Positions 7,890 to 16,059 of a stretch of 24,689 nucleotides of DNA are shown piece by piece. The notes beneath the pieces are model-generated. The model made no database searches. It was not told the origin of the DNA and saw only the letters and a list, made by a program, of their open reading frames with translations. The DNA is from JAGLCY01 sp965363725. Its GTDB lineage: Bacteria > Krumholzibacteriota > Krumholzibacteriia > LZORAL124-64-63. Positions within the stretch are counted from its first letter, which is position 1. The number at the start of each line of letters is the position of its first letter. Location: NCBI GenBank assembly GCA_965363725.1, contig CBDTUS010000035.1, forward strand, positions 1 to 24,689, read 5' to 3'. The position numbers were made by a program, and so were the translations under genes.

Positions 7890-9761
7890 ATGCCCTCTAG
7901 CGCGTCCCCCAAAAAGATCGGTGTCTTCTTTTCGCACGCCGATACCGGCCGGCTCGATGGGCTGGACCTGGCCCAGGTCATGGCCTTCGCCCGGGATTTC
8001 CCTGACGTTGTCGCTGTCGAGGACCTTGGCGCCGGTGCCCGTCCGGATCCCAAAGACCTGGCGGCCGAGATCCTGCGTCTGGAATTGACCGACATCGTCA
8101 TCGCCGGCGACACCCCCGGCAATCACAAACCCGTCTTCACGCGCGCCATGGCCATGGCCGGCGGCGATCCCGACGCCGTCCGGCTGGCCTCTTTCGGCGA
8201 GGTCGGCGCGGCCACCGACGACCATGAGGCGGCGGCCCGGACGGCCGTCATCTGCGCCGTTTACGGGGTGCCGTTCGGGCTGGCCGTCACCCCCGCCCGG
8301 GTGCCGGTCCATCCGGACACCCTGGTCATCGGTGCCGGCGTGGCGGGCATCGAAACCGCCCTGCGCATTGCCAACGCCGGCCACAAGGTGCACCTGGTCG
8401 AACGGGCCGCCACCATCGGCGGCCACATGGCCATGTTCGACAAGACCTTCCCCACCCTCGACTGCGCCGCCTGCATCCTGACGCCCAAGATGGTTTCGGT
8501 GGGACAGCACGAGAACATCGACATCCTCAACTGTTCCGAGGTGCAGGACGTCCACGGTTCGCCGGGCGAGTACAAGGTGCGCGTGCTGCGCCGGGCGCGC
8601 CGCGTCGATCCGACCGCCTGCGTGGCCTGTCACGCCTGCCGCGACGTCTGCCCGGTGCGGGTACCCAGTGAATTCGACGAGGGGATCGTCGAGCGCAAAG
8701 CCATCTACATGTCGTTTCCCCAGGCCATCCCCAACTCCTACGTGGTGGACGGTGACAACTGCCTGTGGGTCAAATCCGAAGGCAAGAAGTGCGGGGCTTG
8801 TGTGAAAAAATGCCCCAAGGACGCCATCCACCTGGACGAGGAGCCCCGGTCCGAGGAAGTTACCGTGGGCAACATCGTGGTGGCCACCGGATTCGACACC
8901 TTCGACGCCCAGCTCATCGAACGTTACGGCTACGGGGTCATGCCCAACGTGCTGACCGCCCTGGAGTTCGAGCGCCTGACCAACGCCTCGGGACCGACCG
9001 GCGGCCGCATCGTGATGCGCACCGCGCGCCGCAAGCGCAAGACCAAGGAAGAGGAGTGGGTTTTCGACACCGACGGCCCGGCCCCCCGCAGCGTGGCCAT
9101 CATCCACTGCGTCGGATCGCGGGATCAGAACCACAACCCCTACTGTTCGCGCGTCTGCTGCATGTATTCCCTGAAGTTCGCCCATCTGGTAAAGGAAAAA
9201 CTCCCCGACGCGGCCTGTTACCAGTTCTACATCGACATGCGTGCCTTCGGCAAAGGGTACGAGGAGTTCTTCGAGCGCATCAAGGACGAGGGCGTGTTCG
9301 TGGTCCGAGGTCGCACCGCCCGCATCGAACCCGGTGACGACGGCATGGTGATCCGCGGCGAAGACGTGGTCCATGACCGCATTCGGGAATTCCCTGTCGA
9401 CATGGTGCTGCTGGCGGTGGGCCTCGAGCCTGCCAAGGGCACCCAGCGGTTGGCCCAGGTCCTGGACATCCATCCCGGCAGCGACGGCTGGTTCACCGAA
9501 CTCAACTACAACACCGACCCCACGGCCACCAACCGTGGGGGCATCCACGTCGCCGGCGTCTGTCAGGGGCCCAAGGACATTCCCGACACCGTCGCCCAGG
9601 CCTCGGCGGTCGCGGCGCGTGTGCTGGGGAGCATCATCAGCGGTTCGATCCGGGTCGGCCGCGACACGGTTACCCAGGAGGAGGTCGCCGCCAGCGCGGC
9701 GCGTCTCGCCGACGTCAAAACACAGGAGGAGCCATGGCCATCCGAGCCAACCCACACCTGA
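7890..9761 (+). CDS. HdrA/QmoA-like FAD iron-sulfur oxidoreductase subunit 1
   Basis: A 623-residue HdrA-family flavoprotein. ATG 7890 is chosen for its AGAAAGGA site and because homology-like sequence starts at KKIGVFF. Order of features: an N-terminal HdrA-like domain in which the usual C-x-C of the family is replaced (GVFFSHAD); the Rossmann FAD motif GAGVAG at residues 148-153 followed by the Glu of LVER; LDCAACILTPKM (C192, C195); an inserted dicluster ferredoxin (C244-x2-C247-x2-C250-x3-C254, then C291, C301-x2-C304-x3-C308); and HCVGSRDQ ... YCSRVCCM. There is no C-terminal ferredoxin. In Hdr and Qmo complexes this subunit carries the FAD that splits or merges electrons. It is the first gene of the operon and overlaps the next by 28 nt. 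QmoA is the alternative name; the exact subfamily is not resolvable here. Confidence 0.88.
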   Translation: MPSSASPKKIGVFFSHADTGRLDGLDLAQVMAFARDFPDVVAVEDLGAGARPDPKDLAAEILRLELTDIVIAGDTPGNHKPVFTRAMAMAGGDPDAVRLASFGEVGAATDDHEAAARTAVICAVYGVPFGLAVTPARVPVHPDTLVIGAGVAGIETALRIANAGHKVHLVERAATIGGHMAMFDKTFPTLDCAACILTPKMVSVGQHENIDILNCSEVQDVHGSPGEYKVRVLRRARRVDPTACVACHACRDVCPVRVPSEFDEGIVERKAIYMSFPQAIPNSYVVDGDNCLWVKSEGKKCGACVKKCPKDAIHLDEEPRSEEVTVGNIVVATGFDTFDAQLIERYGYGVMPNVLTALEFERLTNASGPTGGRIVMRTARRKRKTKEEEWVFDTDGPAPRSVAIIHCVGSRDQNHNPYCSRVCCMYSLKFAHLVKEKLPDAACYQFYIDMRAFGKGYEEFFERIKDEGVFVVRGRTARIEPGDDGMVIRGEDVVHDRIREFPVDMVLLAVGLEPAKGTQRLAQVLDIHPGSDGWFTELNYNTDPTATNRGGIHVAGVCQGPKDIPDTVAQASAVAARVLGSIISGSIRVGRDTVTQEEVAASAARLADVKTQEEPWPSEPTHT

Positions 9762-10882
9762 TCGACGAACTGGAGAAGTACGGCGCCCAGGACGTGGTGA
9801 AGTGCTACCACTGCGGCAACTGCAGCGCCACCTGCCCGTTCTCCGGCGATGTGTTCGTCTTTCCCCGCAAGTCCATGCGGTACCTCCAGCTCGGCCTTTC
9901 GTCGCGACTGCAGGGAAACCTCGAGCCGTGGCTCTGCTACTACTGCGGCGAATGCTCCGAGGAATGCCCGCGCGGCGCCGAACCCGGCGAGACCATGATG
10001 AGCATGCGCCGCTGGCTGACCGCCCGCTACGACTTCACCGGCATTTCCGGGCTTTTCTACCGCAGCGCCAAGGCGGAACTGCTGGCCATCGTCCTGGTGG
10101 CGCTGCTGACCGGGCTGGGGCTCACCTTCTTCGGCCTGACCCAGGGCAGCCTGGACGTCTACGATGGACCGGGCGCCTTTCTGCCGGCGGAAAAAGTCCA
10201 TGTCTTCGACTGGATCATGGCCGGGGTGCTGGTGGTGCTGCTGGGCATCAACTGCGTGCGGATGTGGTGGTTCACGGTCGGAGCCGACAAGGAAGTGCGC
10301 ATCCCGCCGGGTGAGTACCTCAAGCAGTTCTTCCTGGTGCCGTGGCACTTCATGACCCAGAGGCGCTACAGCCAGTGCGACCGCAAACGACCCTGGGCCG
10401 TGCACCTGGTGCTGATGCTCAGCTACCTGACCATGCTGATCCTGATCATGTTCTTCCTGCACCGCGTGCAGCACGGGCCGGCCATCGACTGGAAGGTCCA
10501 CGCCTTCGGTTACGTGGCCGCCGCCGGGTTGGTTGGAACCACCATCTACGCCCTTGTGGGCCGCCTGCGGAAAACCTGGACCCATTACAAACACAGCCAC
10601 GAAACCGACTGGATCTTCCTGCTGCTGCTGCTGGTGGTGACGGTGACGGGCATCGCCCAGCACCTGCTGCACCGGGGCGGGTGGCCGGTGGCGGCCAACG
10701 TGGCCTACATCGCCCACATGATGGGCGTGGTGCCCATGCTGGTGCTCGAAGTGCCGTTCAGCAAATGGTCCCACATGGCCTACCGGCCGCTGGCGATGTA
10801 CTTCTCGACCCTGCGCGAGAAGGCCCTGCTGGCGGAGGAGAAATCAGAGGCGCGGCCCGAACCGGCCGCCCAGATCGCCTGA
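9734..10882 (+). CDS. qmoC: QmoC-like fusion: HdrC-type [4Fe-4S] domain plus membrane cytochrome b domain
   Basis: A 382-residue protein. Residues 1-80 form an HdrC-type ferredoxin with two C-x2-C-x2-C-x3-C-P clusters (C24/27/30/34 and C68/71/74/78). After this come six hydrophobic segments (about residues 112-131 onward, then DWIMAGVLVVLLGIN, AVHLVLMLSYLTMLILIMFF, AFGYVAAAGLVGTTIYALVG, DWIFLLLLLVVTVTGIAQHLL and VAYIAHMMGVVPMLVLEVPF), with histidines inside or at the edges of several that could bind heme b. This HdrC-HdrE/NarI-like layout is that of QmoC, the quinone-reacting membrane subunit of the Qmo complex. AGGAGG stands just before ATG 9734. Its place between the two HdrA-like genes indicates it anchors the complex and passes electrons to or from the quinone pool. 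No HdrB-type CCG domain is present. Confidence 0.87.
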   Translation: MAIRANPHLIDELEKYGAQDVVKCYHCGNCSATCPFSGDVFVFPRKSMRYLQLGLSSRLQGNLEPWLCYYCGECSEECPRGAEPGETMMSMRRWLTARYDFTGISGLFYRSAKAELLAIVLVALLTGLGLTFFGLTQGSLDVYDGPGAFLPAEKVHVFDWIMAGVLVVLLGINCVRMWWFTVGADKEVRIPPGEYLKQFFLVPWHFMTQRRYSQCDRKRPWAVHLVLMLSYLTMLILIMFFLHRVQHGPAIDWKVHAFGYVAAAGLVGTTIYALVGRLRKTWTHYKHSHETDWIFLLLLLVVTVTGIAQHLLHRGGWPVAANVAYIAHMMGVVPMLVLEVPFSKWSHMAYRPLAMYFSTLREKALLAEEKSEARPEPAAQIA

Positions 10883-10893
10883 GGAGGGCGCGC

Positions 10894-12627
10894 ATGAATG
10901 AGGAATGCCGCATCGGCGTGTACATCTGCAACTGCGGGACGAATATCGCCAAGGTGGTCGACGCCGACCTGATCTGCGACCGCGTGGCCGACCTTCCCGG
11001 GGTGGCCTGCGCCCGGACTTACAAGTACATGTGCTCCAACCCCGGGCAGGAAATGATCACCCAGGACATCAAGGAACACGGCCTGGATCGCGTGGTGGTC
11101 GCCGCCTGCAGTCCGCGTATGCACGAGCCGACCTTCATGAAGGCCCTGGAAGCCGCGGGACTCAACCCCTACATGCTGGAGATGGCCAACATCCGCGAGC
11201 AGTGCAGCTGGGTTCACGACGACCCCGCCAAGGCCACTGCCAAGGCTGCCGACCTGACCCACGCCGCCATCCGCCGGGTGGCGAAACATCAGCCCCTGGA
11301 AAAACAGGAAGCCCCCTACACGCCGGCGACCATGGTGCTGGGCGGGGGCATCGCGGGGCTGACGGTGGCCGTGGAACTGGCCGAGGCCGGGCAACACGTC
11401 CACCTGATCGAACGGGAAAGCCGCCTGGGCGGCAACGTGGGCCGGGTCGACCTGACCGCGCCCTACCTGGATTCGGCCCGGGACATCCTGATGCAAAAGA
11501 TGGTCCAGGCCGAGACCAGCCCGCGGATCGACGTGCACCTGCGTTCAACCCTGACCGATCTGCAGGGTTTCGTGGGCAATTTCACGGCCACGGTCACCCA
11601 CCAGGATGGCCGCGGCACCCAGCTGCCGGTGGGCAGCGTGGTGGTCTGCACGGGGTACCGCGAGTTCGACGCCACCCGCATCGAACGTCTCGGTTACGGC
11701 AAACACCTGGACGTGATCACCAGCTTCGAACTCGAGGAGCGCCTGCGTGCCGGCCGGCTCGAAACCGCCGGCGGCCGGGAGCCCCGTTACGTGTCCATCG
11801 TCCACTGTGTGGGGTCGCGCAACGCCAAATACCACCCCTATTGTTCCCGGGTGTGCTGCATGACCGCCCTCAAGTACGGACACGAGATCAAATCGGCCCT
11901 ACCTGAAGCCATGGTCACCGACCTGTACGTGGACATGGTCAGCTTCGGCAAGGGGGGCGAGGATCTCTACCGCCGCACGTCCGAGCTGAAAACCATGTTC
12001 CTGATGTACGAGAAGGAGGATTACCCGGTCGTCCGGGCCGCCCCCGCGGACGACGACTGCGGCATGCTGATCCAGGTGCGCGAACGGCTCTCCGGCGAGA
12101 CCATCGACGTGCCCGCCGACCTGGTGGTCCTCATGGTGGGCATGGAGGCCAGGCAGGACGGCGATCAGGTGGCTCGCACGGTGGGCATCAGCCAGGACAT
12201 CGAGGGCTGGTTCATCGAGAGCCACCCCAAACTGGCTCCCGTTTCGACGCCCACCGAGGGTGTGTTCATCGCCGGCTGCTGCCAGTCCCCCAAGGACATT
12301 CCCGACTCGGTCGCCCAGGCCCGCGCCGCGGCGGCCATGGTGCTGGGCTACATCGCCCAGGGCAAGGTCGAGGTCGATGCGCGGTACGCCCAGGTGGACG
12401 CCGACCTCTGCTCCGGCTGCCGGATGTGCAACGAGCTCTGCCCCTACACCGCCATCACCTACGACCCTGACGAAAGCCGCAGCAGTATCCAGAGCGCGCT
12501 GTGCAAGGCCTGCGGCACCTGTGTCGCGGCCTGCCCCAGCGGGGCTATCTCGGCGCGCCATTTCACCGACGAACAGATCCTCGAACAGATCGAAGGAGTC
12601 CTGGCATGGAGTTCGAGCCAACCATAG
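10894..12627 (+). CDS. HdrA/QmoB-like FAD iron-sulfur oxidoreductase subunit 2
   Basis: A 577-residue HdrA paralogue starting at ATG 10894, with GAGGAGG overlapping the stop of the preceding gene. Features in order: the intact N-terminal HdrA domain with RIGVYICNCGTNIA (C12, C14), YKYMCSNPGQEMI and VVAACSPRMHEPTF; the FAD Rossmann motif GGGIAG near residue 150 with LIER; HCVGSRNA ... YCSRVCCM; and a C-terminal dicluster ferredoxin (C506/509/512/516 and C537/540/543/547). The ferredoxin insertion in the middle, present in HdrA-like subunit 1, is missing. The following gene is a separate MvhD; in QmoB an HdrA-like part and an MvhD-like part are fused, so this gene plus MvhD could be an unfused QmoB equivalent. 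It probably takes hydrogenase electrons from MvhD and passes them to the other HdrA-like subunit. Confidence 0.88.
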   Translation: MNEECRIGVYICNCGTNIAKVVDADLICDRVADLPGVACARTYKYMCSNPGQEMITQDIKEHGLDRVVVAACSPRMHEPTFMKALEAAGLNPYMLEMANIREQCSWVHDDPAKATAKAADLTHAAIRRVAKHQPLEKQEAPYTPATMVLGGGIAGLTVAVELAEAGQHVHLIERESRLGGNVGRVDLTAPYLDSARDILMQKMVQAETSPRIDVHLRSTLTDLQGFVGNFTATVTHQDGRGTQLPVGSVVVCTGYREFDATRIERLGYGKHLDVITSFELEERLRAGRLETAGGREPRYVSIVHCVGSRNAKYHPYCSRVCCMTALKYGHEIKSALPEAMVTDLYVDMVSFGKGGEDLYRRTSELKTMFLMYEKEDYPVVRAAPADDDCGMLIQVRERLSGETIDVPADLVVLMVGMEARQDGDQVARTVGISQDIEGWFIESHPKLAPVSTPTEGVFIAGCCQSPKDIPDSVAQARAAAAMVLGYIAQGKVEVDARYAQVDADLCSGCRMCNELCPYTAITYDPDESRSSIQSALCKACGTCVAACPSGAISARHFTDEQILEQIEGVLAWSSSQP

Positions 12628-13076
12628 TCGGCTTTCTCTGCAACTGGTGTTCATACACAGGCGCCGATCTGGCGGGCACCGCGCGTATCAAGCACCGGCC
12701 CAACCTGCGCGTGATCCGGGTCATGTGCTCGGGCCGTGTCGACCCTACGTTCGTGCTCCAGGCCTTCGCCTCGGGCGCCGACGGGGTGATGATCTGCGGC
12801 TGCCACCCGGGAGATTGCCACTACCTCGAAGGCAACGACAAGACCTACCGGCGCCATCAGCTGCTCAAGAGGTTGATCGCCGCCTACGGCATCAATGAAA
12901 AGCGGCTGCGCCTGGAGTGGGTCAGTGCCAGCGAAGGCGAGCGTTTCGCCCGCCTGGTGGACACCATGACCGCGGAACTGAGGGAACTGGGGCCGCTGGA
13001 ACTTCCGCCTAGCCTGACCCGGGCGCCGGGGCCTTGTCCCGAGCCCCCCTTCCAGCCGGAGGTGACCCATGGCTGA
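12606..13076 (+). CDS. mvhD: MvhD-family iron-sulfur electron-transfer subunit
   Basis: A 156-residue protein with the MvhD/FlpD cysteine pattern: VGFLCNWCSYTGAD (two Cys near residue 12-15), VIRVMCSGRVDP, then CGCHPGDCHY. MvhD carries a [2Fe-2S] cluster that links [NiFe] hydrogenase to HdrA. ATG 12606 overlaps the preceding reading frame by 22 nt and has AAGGAG 7 nt upstream; its end overlaps the hydrogenase small subunit by 8 nt. Both overlaps suggest translational coupling and fixed stoichiometry. The Pro-rich C-terminal tail (about residues 130-156) exceeds what the core fold needs. All key positions are Cys codons, unlike some MvhD proteins that carry selenocysteine. Confidence 0.9.
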   Translation: MEFEPTIVGFLCNWCSYTGADLAGTARIKHRPNLRVIRVMCSGRVDPTFVLQAFASGADGVMICGCHPGDCHYLEGNDKTYRRHQLLKRLIAAYGINEKRLRLEWVSASEGERFARLVDTMTAELRELGPLELPPSLTRAPGPCPEPPFQPEVTHG

Positions 13077-14049
13077 AGCGGTCGAAAAAACGAAGCTGCA
13101 GATCGCCATCTACTGGGGAGCCGCCTGCGGCGGGTGCGACGTGGCGGTGCTCGACACCGACGCCTTCATCCTGGATGTGGCCGCCCTGGCCGACATCAGG
13201 CTGTGGCCGATCGCGGTGGACGCCAAGTACGCCGACGTCGAAGCCATGGCCGACGGCGAACTGGACCTGGTGCTGTTCAACGGCGCGGTGCGCAACAGCG
13301 AGAACCAGAAGATCGCCGAGCTGCTGCGCCGGAAGGCCAAGGTCATGGTTGCTCTCGGCAGCTGCGCCCATCTCGGAGGCATTCCGGGGTTGGCCAACGA
13401 GTGCAGCCGCGAGGAGATCTTCCAGCGTGCCTACCTCGACAACCCCTCGATCGAAGAAGGCAACGTGGTGCTGCCGGTGACCGAGAAGAAGGTGGCGGCC
13501 GGAACCCTTGAAATCCCCCACTTCCACCGCGCGGTCCGCCGCCTTTCCGACGTGGTGGACGTCGACTACTTCGTGCCCGGATGCCCCCCTGCTCCCGATC
13601 AGATCAAGACGGTGCTCCTGGCGGTGGCCTCCGGGGAACTGCCGCCGGTCGGCTCGGTGGTGGGAGCCAGCGACCGTGCCCTGTGCGACGAATGCGAGCG
13701 GATCAAGGATGAGAAGAAGGTCACCCGGTTCCGCCGGCCCTGGCAGATCATCCAGGATCCCGAAAAGTGTCTGCTGGAGCAGGGTATCGTCTGCGCCGGT
13801 TCGGTGACCCGAGCGGGCTGCGGCGTGCGCTGCCCCGACAGCGGCATGCCCTGCCGCGGGTGTTATGGCCCGCCGCCCAACGTGAAGGATCAGGGCGCCA
13901 AGTTCATCAGCGCCATCAGTTCGATCGTCGAGAGCCGCGACGCCGACGAAATGGCCCGCGTGCTGGGTGAGATCCCTGACGTCATGGGTTACGCCTATCG
14001 ATTCGGATTGCCGGCCTCCACCCTTCAGCGCAGCAAAAGGAGTCAGTGA
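13069..14049 (+). CDS. mvhG: [NiFe] hydrogenase small subunit, MvhG-like (group 3c type)
   Basis: A 326-residue small subunit, cytoplasmic because there is no Tat signal. The proximal-cluster ligands are recognisable: YWGAACGGCD (C20, C23), LGSCAHLGG (C99) and PGCPPAP (C172). The C-terminal third holds more cysteines (LCDECERI, EKCLLEQGIVCAG, AGCGVRCPDSGMPCRGCYGPPP) for the medial and distal clusters. GGAGGTGA precedes ATG 13069. It transfers electrons from the NiFe centre in the large subunit toward MvhD. The neighbours MvhD and HdrA-like proteins support a 3c (Mvh-type, methyl-viologen-reducing) assignment. The length is slightly above the roughly 300 residues usual for MvhG. Confidence 0.92.
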   Translation: MAEAVEKTKLQIAIYWGAACGGCDVAVLDTDAFILDVAALADIRLWPIAVDAKYADVEAMADGELDLVLFNGAVRNSENQKIAELLRRKAKVMVALGSCAHLGGIPGLANECSREEIFQRAYLDNPSIEEGNVVLPVTEKKVAAGTLEIPHFHRAVRRLSDVVDVDYFVPGCPPAPDQIKTVLLAVASGELPPVGSVVGASDRALCDECERIKDEKKVTRFRRPWQIIQDPEKCLLEQGIVCAGSVTRAGCGVRCPDSGMPCRGCYGPPPNVKDQGAKFISAISSIVESRDADEMARVLGEIPDVMGYAYRFGLPASTLQRSKRSQ

Positions 14050-15518
14050 TGAGCCGGGAAATCTCTATCGATCCCATCACGCGGCTCGAAGGCCACGGCA
14101 AGATCCAGATCTTTCTGGATGACGATGGCGCGGTCGAGGACTGCTACTTTCAGATCCCCGAACTGCGCGGCTTCGAGCGGTTTGTCGAAGGTCGGCCCAT
14201 CGAGGAGTTGCCGCGCATCGTCACCAGGATCTGCGGCGTTTGCCCGGCCAGCCACCACATGGCCAGCGCCAAGGCCGTCGACGGCTGCTTCGGCGGGCAG
14301 ATCGCGCCGCTGGCCCACAAGCTGCGCGACATGTACTACCACGCGCACTACATCCACAGCCACACGGCGCATTTCTACGCTCTGGCCGCCCCAGATTTCG
14401 TGTGCGGCCCCGACGCCGATCCCGCTGAACGCAACATTCTCGGTGTCGTGGCCAAGGTCGGGCTCGAGGTCGGCGGCAAGGTCATCGAGGCCCGCAGCCA
14501 GGCGCAGCGCATCCAGCAGATCATCGGGGGACGCACCACCCACCTGGTGTGGTGCATCCCGGGCGGCGTTTCCAAGGGACTGAAGGCCGCCGAGCTGGAA
14601 GAGATCCGGCCGCTGGTGGCCAACCTCTACGATTTCACCCAGTTCTCGCTGCAGTTGTTCAGGGACGTGGTGCTGGGCAACGAGGGTTACGTGGACCTCA
14701 TCCTGAACGGGCCCTACACCCTGGACGTCCACAACATGGGGCTGGTCGACGAGAACCTGGCGCCGAATTTCTACGAAGGCAAAGTTCGGGTCGTGGATTT
14801 CGAGGGGAACGAGATCTGCATGTATGGACCCGACGAATACGCCGATCACGTGGCGGAACACGTCGAGCCCTGGACCTACCTGAAGTTTCCGTTCCTCAAG
14901 CAGCGAGGCTGGCAGGGGTTCACCGAAGGGCTCGAATCCAGCCTCTACACCGCCACCCCCCTGAGCCGACTGAATGTGGCCGAGCGCATGGCGACACCCA
15001 AAGCCCAGGAAGCGTACGAAGAGATGTTCGCCACCCTGGGCGGCCGCCCCTGTAAGGCGTTGCTGGCGTCGCACTGGGCCCGCCTGGTGGAGATGGTCCA
15101 GAACGCCGAGATGCTCCAGCAATACTGCGACGACCCCGAGATCATCAGCGAGGAATACCGGGTCATTCCCGACACAATCACCGGTGAAGGGATCGGCATC
15201 GTCGAGGCCATGCGCGGCACCCTGACCCATCACTACACCTGCGACGAGAACGGGATGTGCACCAGCGCCAACCTCATCGTCGGCACCACGAACAACAATG
15301 CGGCGATCCACATGGTCACCAAAAAAGTGGCCGCCACGATGATCAAACCGGGCATCGAACCCGACCAGGGTGTGCTGAACCTGGTGGAGATGGCATTCCG
15401 CAGCTTCGACCCCTGCTACAGCTGCGCCACCCACAGCCTGCCCGGCAAGATGCCCATGGAAGTGGCCATCGTGCAGGGAGGCGAAACGGTGCGGACCTTC
15501 AGGCGGGGTCTCGACTAG
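14049..15518 (+). CDS. mvhA: [NiFe] hydrogenase large subunit, MvhA-like (group 3c type)
   Basis: A 489-residue large subunit carrying the NiFe active site. The L1 motif is RICGVCPASHH (C62, C65) and the L2 motif is FDPCYSCATH (C456, C459, H462), so all four Ni ligands are cysteines; position 456 is TGC, not a selenocysteine TGA. After H462 a 27-residue C-terminal extension remains, which a maturation protease must remove; that protease is encoded next. ATG 14049 shares one base with the TGA of the small subunit and has AAGGAG 6 nt upstream; a GTG at 14046 is a possible alternative start. RLEGHG near residue 12 is also typical. It oxidises H2, or makes it, in the cytoplasm. Confidence 0.95.
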   Translation: MSREISIDPITRLEGHGKIQIFLDDDGAVEDCYFQIPELRGFERFVEGRPIEELPRIVTRICGVCPASHHMASAKAVDGCFGGQIAPLAHKLRDMYYHAHYIHSHTAHFYALAAPDFVCGPDADPAERNILGVVAKVGLEVGGKVIEARSQAQRIQQIIGGRTTHLVWCIPGGVSKGLKAAELEEIRPLVANLYDFTQFSLQLFRDVVLGNEGYVDLILNGPYTLDVHNMGLVDENLAPNFYEGKVRVVDFEGNEICMYGPDEYADHVAEHVEPWTYLKFPFLKQRGWQGFTEGLESSLYTATPLSRLNVAERMATPKAQEAYEEMFATLGGRPCKALLASHWARLVEMVQNAEMLQQYCDDPEIISEEYRVIPDTITGEGIGIVEAMRGTLTHHYTCDENGMCTSANLIVGTTNNNAAIHMVTKKVAATMIKPGIEPDQGVLNLVEMAFRSFDPCYSCATHSLPGKMPMEVAIVQGGETVRTFRRGLD

Positions 15519-15526
15519 GAGGCAGT

Positions 15527-16030
15527 GTGCAAGCGACAACCACGATCATCGGGATGGGAAATCCCATTCTCAGCGACGACGCGGTGGGCGTACGCCTGGC
15601 GAGGGACGTCAACCTGGCCCTGTGCGGTCGACCGGACGTGGTGGTCGTCGAGGAGTGCAGCGTCGGAGGTTTGAACCTCCTGGATTATCTCGAAGGGTAT
15701 GAAAAGGCAATCGTCCTGGACGCCATCCACACCAGGGGCGGCAAGCCGGGAACCTGCTACCGGTTCACTGCGGCCGCCCTGCGGGAAACCGCCCACCTGT
15801 GCAACGTGCATGACGCCAACTTCGCCACCGCCCTGGCCTTCGGGCGTAGCCTGGGCCTGGCCCTGCCCGAGGACGACGATATCCACGTGTTCGCGGTGGA
15901 GATCGTCGACGACATGACCTTCGGCCTGGAATTGACGCCCGAAGTGGCGAGGCGCTATGACGCCTGCCTCCACCGCGTGCTGCGCGGTCTGAAAACCCTG
16001 CTCGGTGATTCGCCGGCCCTGGTCTCCTGA
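15527..16030 (+). CDS. Hydrogenase maturation protease (HycI/HybD family)
   Basis: A 167-residue endopeptidase that clips the C-terminal extension of the hydrogenase large subunit after nickel insertion. GTG 15527 is chosen because AGGAGG overlaps the upstream stop and lies 4 nt before it, and the family sequence starts at once with TTIIGMGNPILSDDAVG. Family metal-binding positions appear present: an acidic residue in SDDAVG (17-18), the Asp in AIVLDAIH, and a His in NVHDANF. The gene directly follows the large subunit, as is common for these dedicated proteases. No hyp accessory genes are in the window, so they must be encoded elsewhere. Confidence 0.92.
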   Translation: MQATTTIIGMGNPILSDDAVGVRLARDVNLALCGRPDVVVVEECSVGGLNLLDYLEGYEKAIVLDAIHTRGGKPGTCYRFTAAALRETAHLCNVHDANFATALAFGRSLGLALPEDDDIHVFAVEIVDDMTFGLELTPEVARRYDACLHRVLRGLKTLLGDSPALVS

Positions 16031-16059
16031 CCCCGGCCGGGCCAACCGGAAAGGAAATC

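Noticed and set aside
9734..9761. A frameshift between the HdrA-like and QmoC-like genes
   Set aside because: Both proteins have complete domains, and AGGAGG sits right before ATG 9734, so the 28-nt overlap is ordinary translational coupling.
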